From assembly GCF_014201675.1 (NCBI RefSeq), contig NZ_JACHEZ010000011.1, positions 1-59,191 of the forward strand: a stretch of DNA of 59,191 nucleotides, given 5' to 3'. The translations under genes were made by a program, and so were the position numbers. A model generated the notes under the pieces. That model saw only the letters and a list, made by a program, of their open reading frames with translations, did no database searches and was not told the DNA's origin. Origin of the DNA: Oceanithermus desulfurans (lineage in GTDB: Bacteria > Deinococcota > Deinococci > Deinococcales > Marinithermaceae). Of this stretch, positions 1 through 7,389 are shown one piece after another; position 1 is the stretch's first letter; each line of letters begins with the position of its first letter.

Positions 1-100
1 CTTCACTACTACAACTGGCACCGCCCCCACAGCAGCCTGGGCAACCAGGCCCCCGTCTCACGCTTGGGGGTTAGTGTGAACAACGTGGTGAGACTACACA
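1..100 (+). mobile_element. Right end of an IS481-like element at a CTAG target
   Basis: IS481 elements end in ACA (left end TGT) and insert at CTAG-containing targets, as known for the family. Here the transposase frame runs to CTACACA at 94-100 and is followed directly by GCTAG at 101-105. The boundary at 100 is inferred from this match; the left end is not in the window, so the target duplication cannot be confirmed here. Confidence 0.6.
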
Positions 101-105
101 GCTAG
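1..105 (+). CDS. IS481-family transposase, C-terminal fragment
   Basis: Frame 1 is open from the window edge to a TAG at 103-105 and encodes the last 34 residues of a DDE transposase. The stretch YNWHRPHSSLG is the hallmark C-terminal motif of IS481/IS3-type integrase cores, and the final residues (LHS, then stop) match the end of IS481 transposases as I know them. The rest of the gene lies outside the window. The last two codons read through the presumed IS end, so the stop codon comes from the target site. The fragment converges on the amidohydrolase gene and their stop codons overlap. Confidence 0.8.
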   Translation, partial: LHYYNWHRPHSSLGNQAPVSRLGVSVNNVVRLHS

Positions 106-1262
106 AGGACGAGGCGGCCGCGGACCACGGTCGCCCGTGGCCGTGCGTAGGCGGTGGCGCTTTCGAGCGGGTCGCCGCCCAGGGCCACCAGGTCGGCCGC
201 GTACCCGGGGGCGAGGCGGCCGAGCTCGTCCTCGCGGCCCAGCGCCCGCGCCGCCACGACGGTGGCGGCCCTGAAGACGCTGTCGAGCTCCAGCCCCGCC
301 TCGGCCAGCAGCTCGAGCTCGCGCGCCAGGTTGGGATGGGGGTTGAGCGGGGTGCCGGCGTCGGTGCCAGCGGCGACGGGCACGCCCGCGCGGTAGGCCT
401 CGAAGGTGTTGGCGCGATGCCGTTCGGCTATGGGCCGGGTCTTCTCCACCATGAAGGCGGGGACGCGCCCCTCGCCCTGGAGGATGCCGTCGGGGGCGGC
501 CAGCGTGGGCACGAGCACGGTCCCCTGGCGCTTCATCAGCTCGAAGACCTCCTCGTCCCAGGCGTCGAAGGCGCCGTGCTCGATGGTGCGCACGCCCGCG
601 CGCACGGCGTTCTTGATGCCCGCGAGCCCCTGGGCGTGGGCGGCGCTCACCGCGCCGCGCTTTTCGGCCTCGCGCACCCCGGCGCGCATCTCTTCCTCGT
701 CGAACATCTCGGCCCCCGCCTTGACGCCCGGGGTCATCACCCCGCCGGTGGCCATGAACTTGACCGCCTTCGCGCCCTGCTTGAAGACCGTCCGCGCGGC
801 CCGGCGCACGCCCTCGGGCCCGTCGGCCTCCAGCCCGAACTTCCAGCCGTGGCCGCCCGTGGGGGTGATCACGGGACCCGCGGCGACGATGCGCGGCCCC
901 GCGAGCCGCCCCTGCTCCACCGCCTGCGCCAGCCCGACCGCGCCGCCCGCGCGCGAGCCCAGGTCGCGCACCGCGGTCACCCCTGCGGCCAGGTAGCGCC
1001 GCAGGTAGCCCGCCGCCCGCGCCAGCAGGAAGGCGTCGCTCTCCTTTTCCAGATCGGCCGTGGGGTCGAGGTCGCCCGACATCGTCAGGTGCACGTGGGC
1101 GTCGATCAACCCCGGCACCACCACGCCCGGCAGCGGCGTCACCTCGGCGCGGGCGGGGGCGCGGCGGTCGAGGCCGGCGATGCGGCCGTCTTCGACGCTC
1201 AGGTAGCCTTCGAAGAGCTCGAGCTCTTCCGGGTCGAGAAAGGTGCCCTTGTAGGTCTGCAT
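102..1262 (-). CDS. Metal-dependent amidohydrolase (prolidase / imidazolonepropionase-like)
   Basis: 386 residues; member of the COG1228-type amidohydrolases, which hydrolyse amide or peptide bonds with a one- or two-metal centre in a TIM barrel. Visible ligand motifs in order are DAHVHL (HxH pair), AVKFMATGG (probable carboxylated lysine), SAAHAQG (His), TIEHG (His) and AGTDAGTPL (catalytic Asp), so the active site looks complete. The frame is open further upstream, but homology begins near the ATG at 1262, which I chose; the 5' part of the longer frame is rich in Pro/Thr and looks non-coding. It lies 293 bp downstream of two oligopeptide-type permease genes on the same strand, suggesting breakdown of an imported peptide or amide. 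The substrate cannot be read from sequence. Its stop codon lies inside the CTAG at the IS481 junction. Confidence 0.85.
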   Translation of the reverse strand: MQTYKGTFLDPEELELFEGYLSVEDGRIAGLDRRAPARAEVTPLPGVVVPGLIDAHVHLTMSGDLDPTADLEKESDAFLLARAAGYLRRYLAAGVTAVRDLGSRAGGAVGLAQAVEQGRLAGPRIVAAGPVITPTGGHGWKFGLEADGPEGVRRAARTVFKQGAKAVKFMATGGVMTPGVKAGAEMFDEEEMRAGVREAEKRGAVSAAHAQGLAGIKNAVRAGVRTIEHGAFDAWDEEVFELMKRQGTVLVPTLAAPDGILQGEGRVPAFMVEKTRPIAERHRANTFEAYRAGVPVAAGTDAGTPLNPHPNLARELELLAEAGLELDSVFRAATVVAARALGREDELGRLAPGYAADLVALGGDPLESATAYARPRATVVRGRLVL

Positions 1263-1555
1263 GCCCTCATCGTAGCGGGTAAGGACGAACAGCGGGCCCG
1301 TGCGCGGTCGCGGGTTAATCGGGGTGTGGGGTGTAGGTTTTTGCGATGTCGAAGGTGAACCTTTGGCTTCATCAGCGCCCACAACCTCCTCCCCGGCTCT
1401 CCCCAAGGGGAGGGAGTTTCATTTGTCGTTACCCGACCGGAGGCTTCTGTCGCGACAAAACCACAGACTACGGGCCACAGGCTACAAGCTACGGGCGCGA
1501 TCTCTTAGTTCACCACTGCGTACCGTGCGCCTCGTACCACGCACTGCACACCCGC
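1263..1555. other. Intergenic region without a gene
   Basis: No convincing ORF. It holds a GC-rich inverted repeat CTCCCC-AA-GGGGAG near 1407-1420 and, at about 1470-1560, a loose series of TAC/CAC-rich words resembling the degenerate repeats at 50094-50143 and 51109-51130. This looks like decayed intergenic repeat material. The hairpin may weakly terminate the transporter operon. Confidence 0.5.
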
Positions 1556-2380
1556 TCACCTGCTCCGCGGGTCCAGCACCTCGCCCAGCGCGTCGCCCAG
1601 CAGGTTGATGCCCAGCACCACCAGGCTGATGGCCACGCCGGGGAAGGTGGCCACCCACCAGCCGCCGAAGTAGAGCACCTCGCGGCCGTCGGCCAGCATC
1701 TGGCCCCAGCTGGGCACCTCGGGGGGAACGCCGGAAAGCCCCAGGAAGCTGAGGGCCGCCTCGCTGACGATGATGCGGGCGAGCTCCAGGGTCGCCACCA
1801 CGATCAGGGGCCCCGCGGCGTTGGGGAGCAGGTGGCGGGTCAGGATCCGCCCGGTGGGCGCGCCCAGCGCCCGCGCCGCCTGGACGAAGTCCTGCTCCTT
1901 GAGCGAGAGCACCGAGCCCCGCACCACCCGGGCGTAGACGACCCAGCTGGTGACCCCCAGGGTGAGGATCGTGTTCGTGAGGCTGGGGCCCAGCGCGGCG
2001 ATGATGGCGATGACGAGCAGGATGAAGGGCAGCGAGAGCTGGATGTCGCCCAGGCGCATGAGCAGGTCGTCGAGCCGGCCGCCGAAGTAGCCGGAGACGA
2101 GGCCCAGCGGCACGCCGATGGTCATCCCGATGAGGACGCTGCTGATGGAGATGAGCAGCGAGAGCCGGGCGCCGTAGAGGATGCGCGAGAGCACGTCGCG
2201 GCCCAGGCGGTCGGTGCCGAGCAGGTGGCCCTCGGTGCCGGGGGGCTGCAGGCGCTGCGCCAGGTCCTGCAGCGTCGGGTCGTGGGGGCTTACCAGCGGG
2301 GCCAGCGCCGCGGTGAGCAGGAAGAGGCCGATGATCGCCATGCCGGCCAGGGCGGTGGGGTTCTTCAGCAGCCGTTTCAT
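1556..2380 (-). CDS. Oligopeptide/dipeptide ABC transporter permease, DppC/OppC type
   Basis: 274 residues, an inner-membrane subunit of a peptide-family ABC importer. The N-terminus (KNPTALAGMAIIGLFLL) is the typical OppC cytoplasmic tip and first membrane helix; a periplasmic segment with HLLGTDRLGRDVLSRILYG follows, which is the conserved DppC/OppC N-terminal motif, then about five more helices and the EAA coupling loop (QAARALGAPTGRIL). The start ATG at 2380 overlaps the stop of the DppB-type gene as ATGA, so the two are translationally coupled. The frame is open for nine more codons upstream, but those lie inside the preceding gene. No ATPase gene occurs in this operon within the window, so the importer must use ATPases encoded elsewhere. 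Confidence 0.9.
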   Translation of the reverse strand: MKRLLKNPTALAGMAIIGLFLLTAALAPLVSPHDPTLQDLAQRLQPPGTEGHLLGTDRLGRDVLSRILYGARLSLLISISSVLIGMTIGVPLGLVSGYFGGRLDDLLMRLGDIQLSLPFILLVIAIIAALGPSLTNTILTLGVTSWVVYARVVRGSVLSLKEQDFVQAARALGAPTGRILTRHLLPNAAGPLIVVATLELARIIVSEAALSFLGLSGVPPEVPSWGQMLADGREVLYFGGWWVATFPGVAISLVVLGINLLGDALGEVLDPRSR

Positions 2381-3294
2381 GCGTACCGCACCCTCGGGTC
2401 GAGCCACAGGTAGGCCAGGTCGACGATCAGGTTCACCAGCGCCAGCAGCAGCGCGAAGACCACCACGGTCGCCTGGACGACGGGGAAGTCGCGCTGGCTG
2501 ACGGCGATGAGGACGAAGCGGCCGATGCCCGGCCAGGCGAAGATGGTCTCGGTGATCACCGCGCCCGAGAGCAGCGCCCCCAGCTGCAGGCCGATGATGG
2601 TGACCACCGGAATGGCCGCGTTGCGCAGGGCGTGCTTGTAGACGACCACCCGGCCCGCCAGCCCCTTGGCGCGGGCGGTGCGCACGTGGTCGCTGCGCAG
2701 CTCCTGAATCACGCCGCTGCGGGTGAGGCGGGCGATGGAGGCGGTCACGAAGGTGCCCACGGTGATCGTGGGCAGGATCAGGTGCTTCCAGCTGCCCGCG
2801 CCGGAGATGGGCAGCCAGCGGAGCTCGAGCCCGAAGACGAGGATCAGCATCAGCCCCAGCCAGAAGACGGGGATCGACTGACCCAAGAGGGCGAGCGTCA
2901 TCGTCGCCAGCTCGGCGAGGCTGCCCTTGCGCACCGCCGCCAGCACCCCCGCGGGCACCCCCAGGGCCACGGCGAAGGCCAGCCCCCAGCCCGCGAGCAG
3001 CAGCGTGGGGCCCATGCGCACCAGCACCAGGTCCAGCGCCGGCTCCTCGGAGCGCAGGCTGGTGCCGAAGTCGCCCCGGGTCAGCTTGATCAGGTAGCGG
3101 CCGTACTGGACGTAGAGCGGCTGGTCGAAGCCGTAGGCGCGGCGCAGGTCCTCGCGGGCCTCGGGGCTGGCGTCGAGCGGCAGCAGCAGGTTGACGGGGT
3201 CGCCCGAGAGGTAGAGCAGCCCGAAGGCCAGCGTGGCCGCCCCCCAGACGACGACGAGAACGAGAAGGAGCCTGCGCAGGACGTAGGTCAGCAT
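2377..3294 (-). CDS. Oligopeptide/dipeptide ABC transporter permease, DppB/OppB type
   Basis: 305 residues, the partner permease of the DppC-like protein. The N-terminal helix MLTYVLRRLLLVLVVVWG and the following motif DPVNLLLPLDASPE are typical of DppB/OppB, which carry an extracellular loop before the binding-protein-dependent transport domain. The EAA loop is seen as RTARAKGLAGRVVVYKHALRNA, which docks to the ATPase. It is the middle gene of a three-gene minus-strand operon: binding protein, DppB, DppC. A long perfect hairpin (3313-3340) separates it from the binding-protein gene, while it overlaps the next gene by four bases. Confidence 0.9.
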   Translation of the reverse strand: MLTYVLRRLLLVLVVVWGAATLAFGLLYLSGDPVNLLLPLDASPEAREDLRRAYGFDQPLYVQYGRYLIKLTRGDFGTSLRSEEPALDLVLVRMGPTLLLAGWGLAFAVALGVPAGVLAAVRKGSLAELATMTLALLGQSIPVFWLGLMLILVFGLELRWLPISGAGSWKHLILPTITVGTFVTASIARLTRSGVIQELRSDHVRTARAKGLAGRVVVYKHALRNAAIPVVTIIGLQLGALLSGAVITETIFAWPGIGRFVLIAVSQRDFPVVQATVVVFALLLALVNLIVDLAYLWLDPRVRYA

Positions 3295-3312
3295 CGGCCG
3301 CCCCCGGTTAAA

Positions 3313-3340
3313 CCCCTCCCCCGAAGACGCGGGGGAGGGG
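3313..3340 (-). terminator. GC-rich hairpin between binding-protein and permease genes
   Basis: Perfect 11-bp inverted repeat CCCCTCCCCCG ... CGGGGGAGGGG with a 6-nt loop, placed just after the substrate-binding protein stop and before the permease start. There is no U-run. In many ABC importer operons such a hairpin attenuates or protects mRNA so that more binding protein than permease is made; that role is inferred here. Confidence 0.6.
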
Positions 3341-3362
3341 CGAGGCTTCGGTCATCGTTCCT

Positions 3363-4880
3363 CTACTTCACGATCTCCGCGTCGAAGGCCCAGATGAGCT
3401 CGTCGGGACGCGGCTGCCACTTGACGCGCTTGTTGACGCCGTAGATGTCCTTCTGCTGGTGCAGGAAGATCCAGGGCGCGCCCGCGCGCACGCGTTCGAG
3501 CGCCTTCTTGTAGAGCGCCTGGCGCTTGGTCTGGTCGACCACCGACTGGGCCTCGAGCACCGCCTTGTCGAACGCGGGGTCGGCCCAGTAGCTGAAGCGG
3601 GTCTGCGGCGGGCCGCCCTCGACCGTGCCGCCGTAGAGCAGGGTGAAGAGGGTGTTGTCGGCGTCGAACTGGGCGTTGCCCCAGCCGATCAGCCAGGCGT
3701 CCGTGGGGATCTTGCGCTCGAGAATCTGGCCCACGTAGCTGCTCCACTCCTGCACCCGCAGATCGACCTTGACGCCCACCTTGGCCAGCTGGCCCACGAT
3801 GGCCTCGGCGACCTGGCGGTCGTTGAGGTAGCGGCCCGAGGGGCTGCCCATGGTGAAGCTGAAGCCGCCCGGGTAGCCGGCCTCGGCGAGCAGCTCTTTG
3901 GCCTTGGCGGGGTCGTAGGGGAAGGGTTCGCAGAGCTTTTCGTCGTAGCCGAAGATGTAGGGGTTGAGGGGGCAGCCCACGGGCACGCCGTTTCCGCCCA
4001 GCACGTGCTCGATGATGGCCTTCTTGTCCACCGCGTAGTTGAGGGCCTGGCGCACCTTAGGATCGTGCAGCGGGCCCTCGCCCTTCACGTCGAGGACCAC
4101 GAAGATGTTGCGGATGCTGGGCACGGTGCGGGCTTCGGCCACGCCCGAGCCGTTCACCACGTCCACGGCCTCGGGGGCGAGGTTGGTGATGATGTCCACG
4201 CCGCCGGTCATCAGCTCGGCCACCCGGCTCGAGGCCTCGGGGATGGGCCGGAAGACGACCTTCTTGATCTTGGGCTTGCCCGCCCAGTAGTCCTCGTTGG
4301 CCTCGAGCACGATCTCCTGGTCCTTGACCCAGCGCACGAACTTGTAGGGCCCGGTGCCCACCGGGTGGTTGGCGAAGTAGGCGTCGCCCTTTTCCTCGAT
4401 GTACTGCTTGGGCACGACCCAGAAGTAGGTCAGGCGGGTGAGGAAGAGCGGGAAGGGCTTCGCGGTGGTGACCTTCAGGGTGTAGGGGCCCGTCACCTCC
4501 ACGCTCTTGATGGGCTTGAAGTAGGTGCTGTACTTCAGCGGCTTGTCGGGGTTGAGCAGGCGGTCGAAGTTGAACTTGATGACCTCGGCGTTCAGCTCTT
4601 CGCCGTTGTGGAACTTCACCCCCTGGCGCACGGTCAGCTCCCAGGTGAGGTCGTCCAGCGCTTTCGCCTCACCCAGCCAGGGTTCGTACTTGCCGTCGGG
4701 CGTGCGCCGGTAGAAGTTGTCGAAGATCTGCGCGGTGACGTTGCCCGTGGGCGTTTCCTGGTGGTTGACCGGGTCCAGGGTGGTCGCGTCCACACCCTGG
4801 GCGATCACCAGGGTGTCGCCGGCGGCCCAGGCGGGCAGCGCGGCAAGAATAAAAACCAACAAGATCCCTATTTTTCGCAT
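3363..4880 (-). CDS. Peptide/dipeptide-family ABC transporter substrate-binding protein
   Basis: 505 residues, SBP_bac_5 family (DppA/OppA-like), exported through a Sec signal peptide (MRKIGILLVFILAALPAWA, cleavage after AWA). Family marks are the N-terminal DATTLDPVNH, TPTGNVTAQIFDNFYRR, the segment TGPYKFVRW, and the late motif RQALNYAVDKKAII, which is strongly conserved in this family. No lipobox cysteine is present, so it is probably a free periplasmic protein. It is the first gene of the importer operon; a good Shine-Dalgarno sequence (AAGGAGGGGG at 4886-4895) and a promoter at 4904-4932 precede it. Peptides are the usual ligands, but nickel, sugars or opines are known for relatives, so the ligand is unassigned. 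Confidence 0.9.
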   Translation of the reverse strand: MRKIGILLVFILAALPAWAAGDTLVIAQGVDATTLDPVNHQETPTGNVTAQIFDNFYRRTPDGKYEPWLGEAKALDDLTWELTVRQGVKFHNGEELNAEVIKFNFDRLLNPDKPLKYSTYFKPIKSVEVTGPYTLKVTTAKPFPLFLTRLTYFWVVPKQYIEEKGDAYFANHPVGTGPYKFVRWVKDQEIVLEANEDYWAGKPKIKKVVFRPIPEASSRVAELMTGGVDIITNLAPEAVDVVNGSGVAEARTVPSIRNIFVVLDVKGEGPLHDPKVRQALNYAVDKKAIIEHVLGGNGVPVGCPLNPYIFGYDEKLCEPFPYDPAKAKELLAEAGYPGGFSFTMGSPSGRYLNDRQVAEAIVGQLAKVGVKVDLRVQEWSSYVGQILERKIPTDAWLIGWGNAQFDADNTLFTLLYGGTVEGGPPQTRFSYWADPAFDKAVLEAQSVVDQTKRQALYKKALERVRAGAPWIFLHQQKDIYGVNKRVKWQPRPDELIWAFDAEIVK

Positions 4881-4903
4881 AATTACCCCCTCCTTGAGGA
4901 TTC

Positions 4904-4932
4904 AGCCTATCAGGAAAGCCCACCCCGTTCAA
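4904..4932 (-). promoter_or_regulatory. Promoter of the peptide importer operon
   Basis: On the minus strand TTGAAC (4932-4927) and TAGGCT (4909-4904) are separated by 17 nt, and TGA just before the -10 gives an extended -10 (TGnTA). It lies 24 nt upstream of the binding-protein ATG, leaving a short leader with the Shine-Dalgarno. Confidence 0.5.
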
Positions 4933-5033
4933 GATTTTCGTTTTTCTGCAGGACGCCGCGGGCGGGTAATCTTACGGTTTTCCGACGTTCGCCGCCGAAG
5001 CCGTGGGGGAGGCGGGGCTGGTAAGGTGATGGC

Positions 5034-6791
5034 GTGTTCAGGAACCTGGGTGCCTACCTGGAAGACCTCGAGCGCCGCGGCGAGCTGGTGCGCGTGCCCG
5101 AGGAGGTTTCCGCCGAGCTCGAGATCACCGCGCTGGCCGACCGGGCCTTCAAGACCGGTGGGCCGGCGCTCTTGTTCGAGAACGTACGGGACCGCGACTT
5201 CCCGCTGGTGATCGGGCTCTTCGGTACCCCCGAGCGCACCGCGCGGGCGCTGGGGGTGCGCGCGCTCGACGACCTGGCGGCTCGGGTAGAGCGCCTCTTG
5301 GAGCTCAAGCCCGCGGGCGGCCTCGCCGGGGCGCTGGCCATGCTGCCCAAGCTGGGTGAGCTGAAAGGCCTCTTTCCCAAAAAGGTGCGGCGCGCGCCGG
5401 TGCAGGAGGTGGTGCTCACGGGTGACCGGGTCGACCTGGGCCGGCTACCGGTGCAGACCTGCTGGCCCGGCGACGGCGGCCCCTTCGTCACCCTGCCCCA
5501 GGTGATCACCCGGGATCCCGAGACCGGCGAGTACAACGTGGGAATGTACCGCATGCAGGTCTTCGGGCCACGTAGCACGGCCATGCACTGGCAGCTCTAC
5601 AAGACCGGGCGCAGGCACTTCGAAAAGGCCCGCAAGCTGGGAACGAGGCTCGAGGTGGCCGTGGCCCTGGGCGGCGACCCCGTCCTCACCTACGCGGCCA
5701 CCGCGCCGCTGCCCGAGCTGCCGGGGCTCTACGAGTACCACCTGGCCGGCTTCTTGCGCGGGCGGCCGGTGGAGCTGGTGAAGGCCAAGACAGTGGACCT
5801 GTGGGTGCCCGCGGAGGCCGAGTTCGTGCTCGAGGGCTACGTGGATCCGGCCGAGCCCTTCGTGACCGAGGGTCCTTTCGGCGACCACACCGGGTTCTAC
5901 ACCCCGCCCTCGCCCTACCCGCTGTTCCACGTCACCGCCCTAAGCCACCGCCGCGGGGCGGTCTACCCCAGCACCGTCGTGGGGCCGCCGCCGATGGAGG
6001 ACGCCTGGCTCATCGAGGCCAGTGAGCGCATCTTCCTGCCCGCGGCGCAGCTCGTCATCCCCGAGATCCGCGACTACCACATGCCGCCCGCGGGCGTGGC
6101 CCACAACTGGGTCAACGTCGAGATCGAAAAGAGCTACGCCGGGCAGGGCTTCAAGGTGGCGAGCGGGCTCTTGGGCCTGGGGCAGATGATGTCCACCAAG
6201 GTGGTCGTCGTCACCAGCGACGCGCCGCCCAAGCCCGGCTTCGGGGCGCTGCTCGCGGCGGTGCGCCACCTGCGCCCCGAGCGCGACGTCGTTTTCAGTA
6301 AGGGCCCCACCGACGAGCTCGACCACGCGCCCGCGCAGGTGGGGTTTTCGGGAAAGCTGATCCTCGACGGCACGGTCAAGCTGGAGGCCGAAGGCCCCGC
6401 GGCCGCGCCGCCCGTACCGCCCGGACCCGCCGGGCACCCGGAGGTGACGGCCCAGCACGCCTGGCCCGGGGTGCTGGCGGTGACGATCGAAAAGCGCCGG
6501 CCCGGCCAGGTGCGGGCGCTGGCGCGTCGGCTCGCGGCGGACCCGGCGGTGCGGCTGCTCCTGGTGGCCGACGGCGGGATCGACCCCGCGAATCCCGACG
6601 CCTTGATGTGGTGGGTGCTCGCCAACCTGGATCCGGCCCGCGACGCCTGGGTCGAGGCGGGGCGCACGCTGGTGCTCGACGGCACCCGCAAGCTGCCCGA
6701 AGAGGGGGCCCGCCCCTGGCCCGAGGTGGCGCGGCTGGACGAGAAGACGCTCGAACGAGCGCGACCGCTCATCGAGCGCTGGCTTTCCTGA
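5034..6791 (+). CDS. UbiD-family (prenylated-FMN) decarboxylase
   Basis: 585 residues, starting at GTG 5034 with AAGGTGA at 5023-5029 as ribosome binding site. UbiD enzymes are reversible (de)carboxylases that need prenylated FMN made by UbiX. The conserved block EGPFGDHTGFYT carries the catalytic acid (Glu279 by my count); the upstream stretch ITRDPETGEYNVGMYRMQV, with its Asn and Arg, is the cofactor and metal-binding region. The length is longer than E. coli UbiD (about 490) and similar to the actinobacterial/Thermus type linked to the futalosine (Mqn) route to menaquinone, so a role in menaquinone synthesis is a reasonable inference. No other menaquinone gene is next to it. It is divergent from the importer operon and followed by a weak hairpin. 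Confidence 0.85.
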   Translation: MFRNLGAYLEDLERRGELVRVPEEVSAELEITALADRAFKTGGPALLFENVRDRDFPLVIGLFGTPERTARALGVRALDDLAARVERLLELKPAGGLAGALAMLPKLGELKGLFPKKVRRAPVQEVVLTGDRVDLGRLPVQTCWPGDGGPFVTLPQVITRDPETGEYNVGMYRMQVFGPRSTAMHWQLYKTGRRHFEKARKLGTRLEVAVALGGDPVLTYAATAPLPELPGLYEYHLAGFLRGRPVELVKAKTVDLWVPAEAEFVLEGYVDPAEPFVTEGPFGDHTGFYTPPSPYPLFHVTALSHRRGAVYPSTVVGPPPMEDAWLIEASERIFLPAAQLVIPEIRDYHMPPAGVAHNWVNVEIEKSYAGQGFKVASGLLGLGQMMSTKVVVVTSDAPPKPGFGALLAAVRHLRPERDVVFSKGPTDELDHAPAQVGFSGKLILDGTVKLEAEGPAAAPPVPPGPAGHPEVTAQHAWPGVLAVTIEKRRPGQVRALARRLAADPAVRLLLVADGGIDPANPDALMWWVLANLDPARDAWVEAGRTLVLDGTRKLPEEGARPWPEVARLDEKTLERARPLIERWLS

Positions 6792-6809
6792 GTGTTGACC
6801 GAGGGCCGC

Positions 6810-6827
6810 ACCGCTGCCCTGAGCGGT
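6810..6827 (+). terminator. Weak hairpin after the UbiD-family gene
   Basis: Inverted repeat ACCGCT-GCCCTG-AGCGGT followed by TTCC, 18 nt after the stop codon. Short stem and a poor T-run; a modest terminator at best. Confidence 0.4.
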
Positions 6828-6898
6828 TTCCGTTCCCAGTTGTAGCGCTTTCTTTGGCGCACGAATGGATTGCAAGTGCGGCCTCTCCGCAACGTTCG

Positions 6899-6932
6899 GG
6901 GAAATTTCCCTCGAGATCCGGGAAAAATTCCC
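6899..6932 (+). promoter_or_regulatory. Pair of palindromes, candidate operator upstream of peptide gene 1
   Basis: Two adjacent symmetric sites: GGGAAATTTCCC (6899-6910, perfect) and GGGAAAAATTCCC (6920-6932). Their centres are about 21 bp apart, two helical turns. The second site with its flanks, CGGGAAAAATTCCCTTGT, recurs exactly at 8549-8566 in front of the thioredoxin-like gene. A possible promoter TTGTCG (6933-6938), 18 nt, GACAAT (6957-6962) overlaps its right edge. The regulator that binds is unknown. Confidence 0.5.
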
Positions 6933-6970
6933 TTGTCGTTTCCCATGATGTTCGGGGACAATGAACCCGT

Positions 6971-6985
6971 ACACCCCATGGGTGT
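6971..6985 (+). repeat. Small inverted repeat in the leader of peptide gene 1
   Basis: ACACCC-CAT-GGGTGT, a perfect 6-3-6 inverted repeat about 105 bp before the peptide start codon. It could form a leader hairpin or bind a protein. Apart from this and the palindromes upstream, the 6792-7089 gap shows no gene. Confidence 0.35.
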
Positions 6986-7089
6986 TTGCGGGTCGAGCAA
7001 CGATCGGCGCTTCGTGGCGGGGTACCGGCCGGTTCTGGAACGTAGTGAACCTGGCCCCATCGACCGCGCAGTGTGAGAGGGGGAACGCA

Positions 7090-7389
7090 ATGGCCTGGAG
7101 CAACTTTCGGATTTTGTTCACCCGGGCGATACGCTGGTCCGCTCTGATCTCGGCGGTTTTGGTCTTGGCGCTGGCCTCTTCTGGCTCCTTGCCCTCCGAG
7201 CGGAACCCGGTACAGCCCGCGTATGCCTCGTGGTGGGCCTGCTCCAACGACTTCTGGTGCCAGCCATGTGGTTTCAGGAACCAGCAGCAGTCGTGCCGAA
7301 ACTGCATTAGGTGCTATGCGACCGGAGGCGAGGTCTGGTGCGATCTCCATTCGACCGTACGATGCAGCGCCTGTCAGCGTATGTGCTGA
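7090..7389 (+). CDS. Secreted ten-cysteine peptide 1 precursor
   Basis: 99 residues, family not recognised. ATG 7090 is preceded by GAGAGGGG (7076-7083); the frame is open upstream, but that part lacks a start with a ribosome site. Residues 1-16 are basic, 17-32 hydrophobic (signal peptide or anchor), and a Pro/Ser linker follows. The C-terminal 49 residues hold ten cysteines at positions 51, 57, 60, 69, 72, 75, 84, 92, 95 and 99, that is C-x5-C-x2-C-x8-C-x2-C-x2-C-x8-C-x7-C-x2-C-x3-C, ending in Cys. The same framework occurs in the peptide at 9338-9610. It overlaps the next gene by 28 bp. Likely a disulfide-rich exported peptide (bacteriocin-, signal- or toxin-like) or a metal-binding peptide; I cannot decide which. 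Confidence 0.7.
   Translation: MAWSNFRILFTRAIRWSALISAVLVLALASSGSLPSERNPVQPAYASWWACSNDFWCQPCGFRNQQQSCRNCIRCYATGGEVWCDLHSTVRCSACQRMC

Noticed and set aside
6961-7389. 142-codon version of the first cysteine peptide
   Set aside because: The ATG at 6961 has no ribosome site and overlaps a possible -10; ATG 7090 has a ribosome site and gives a proper signal peptide.
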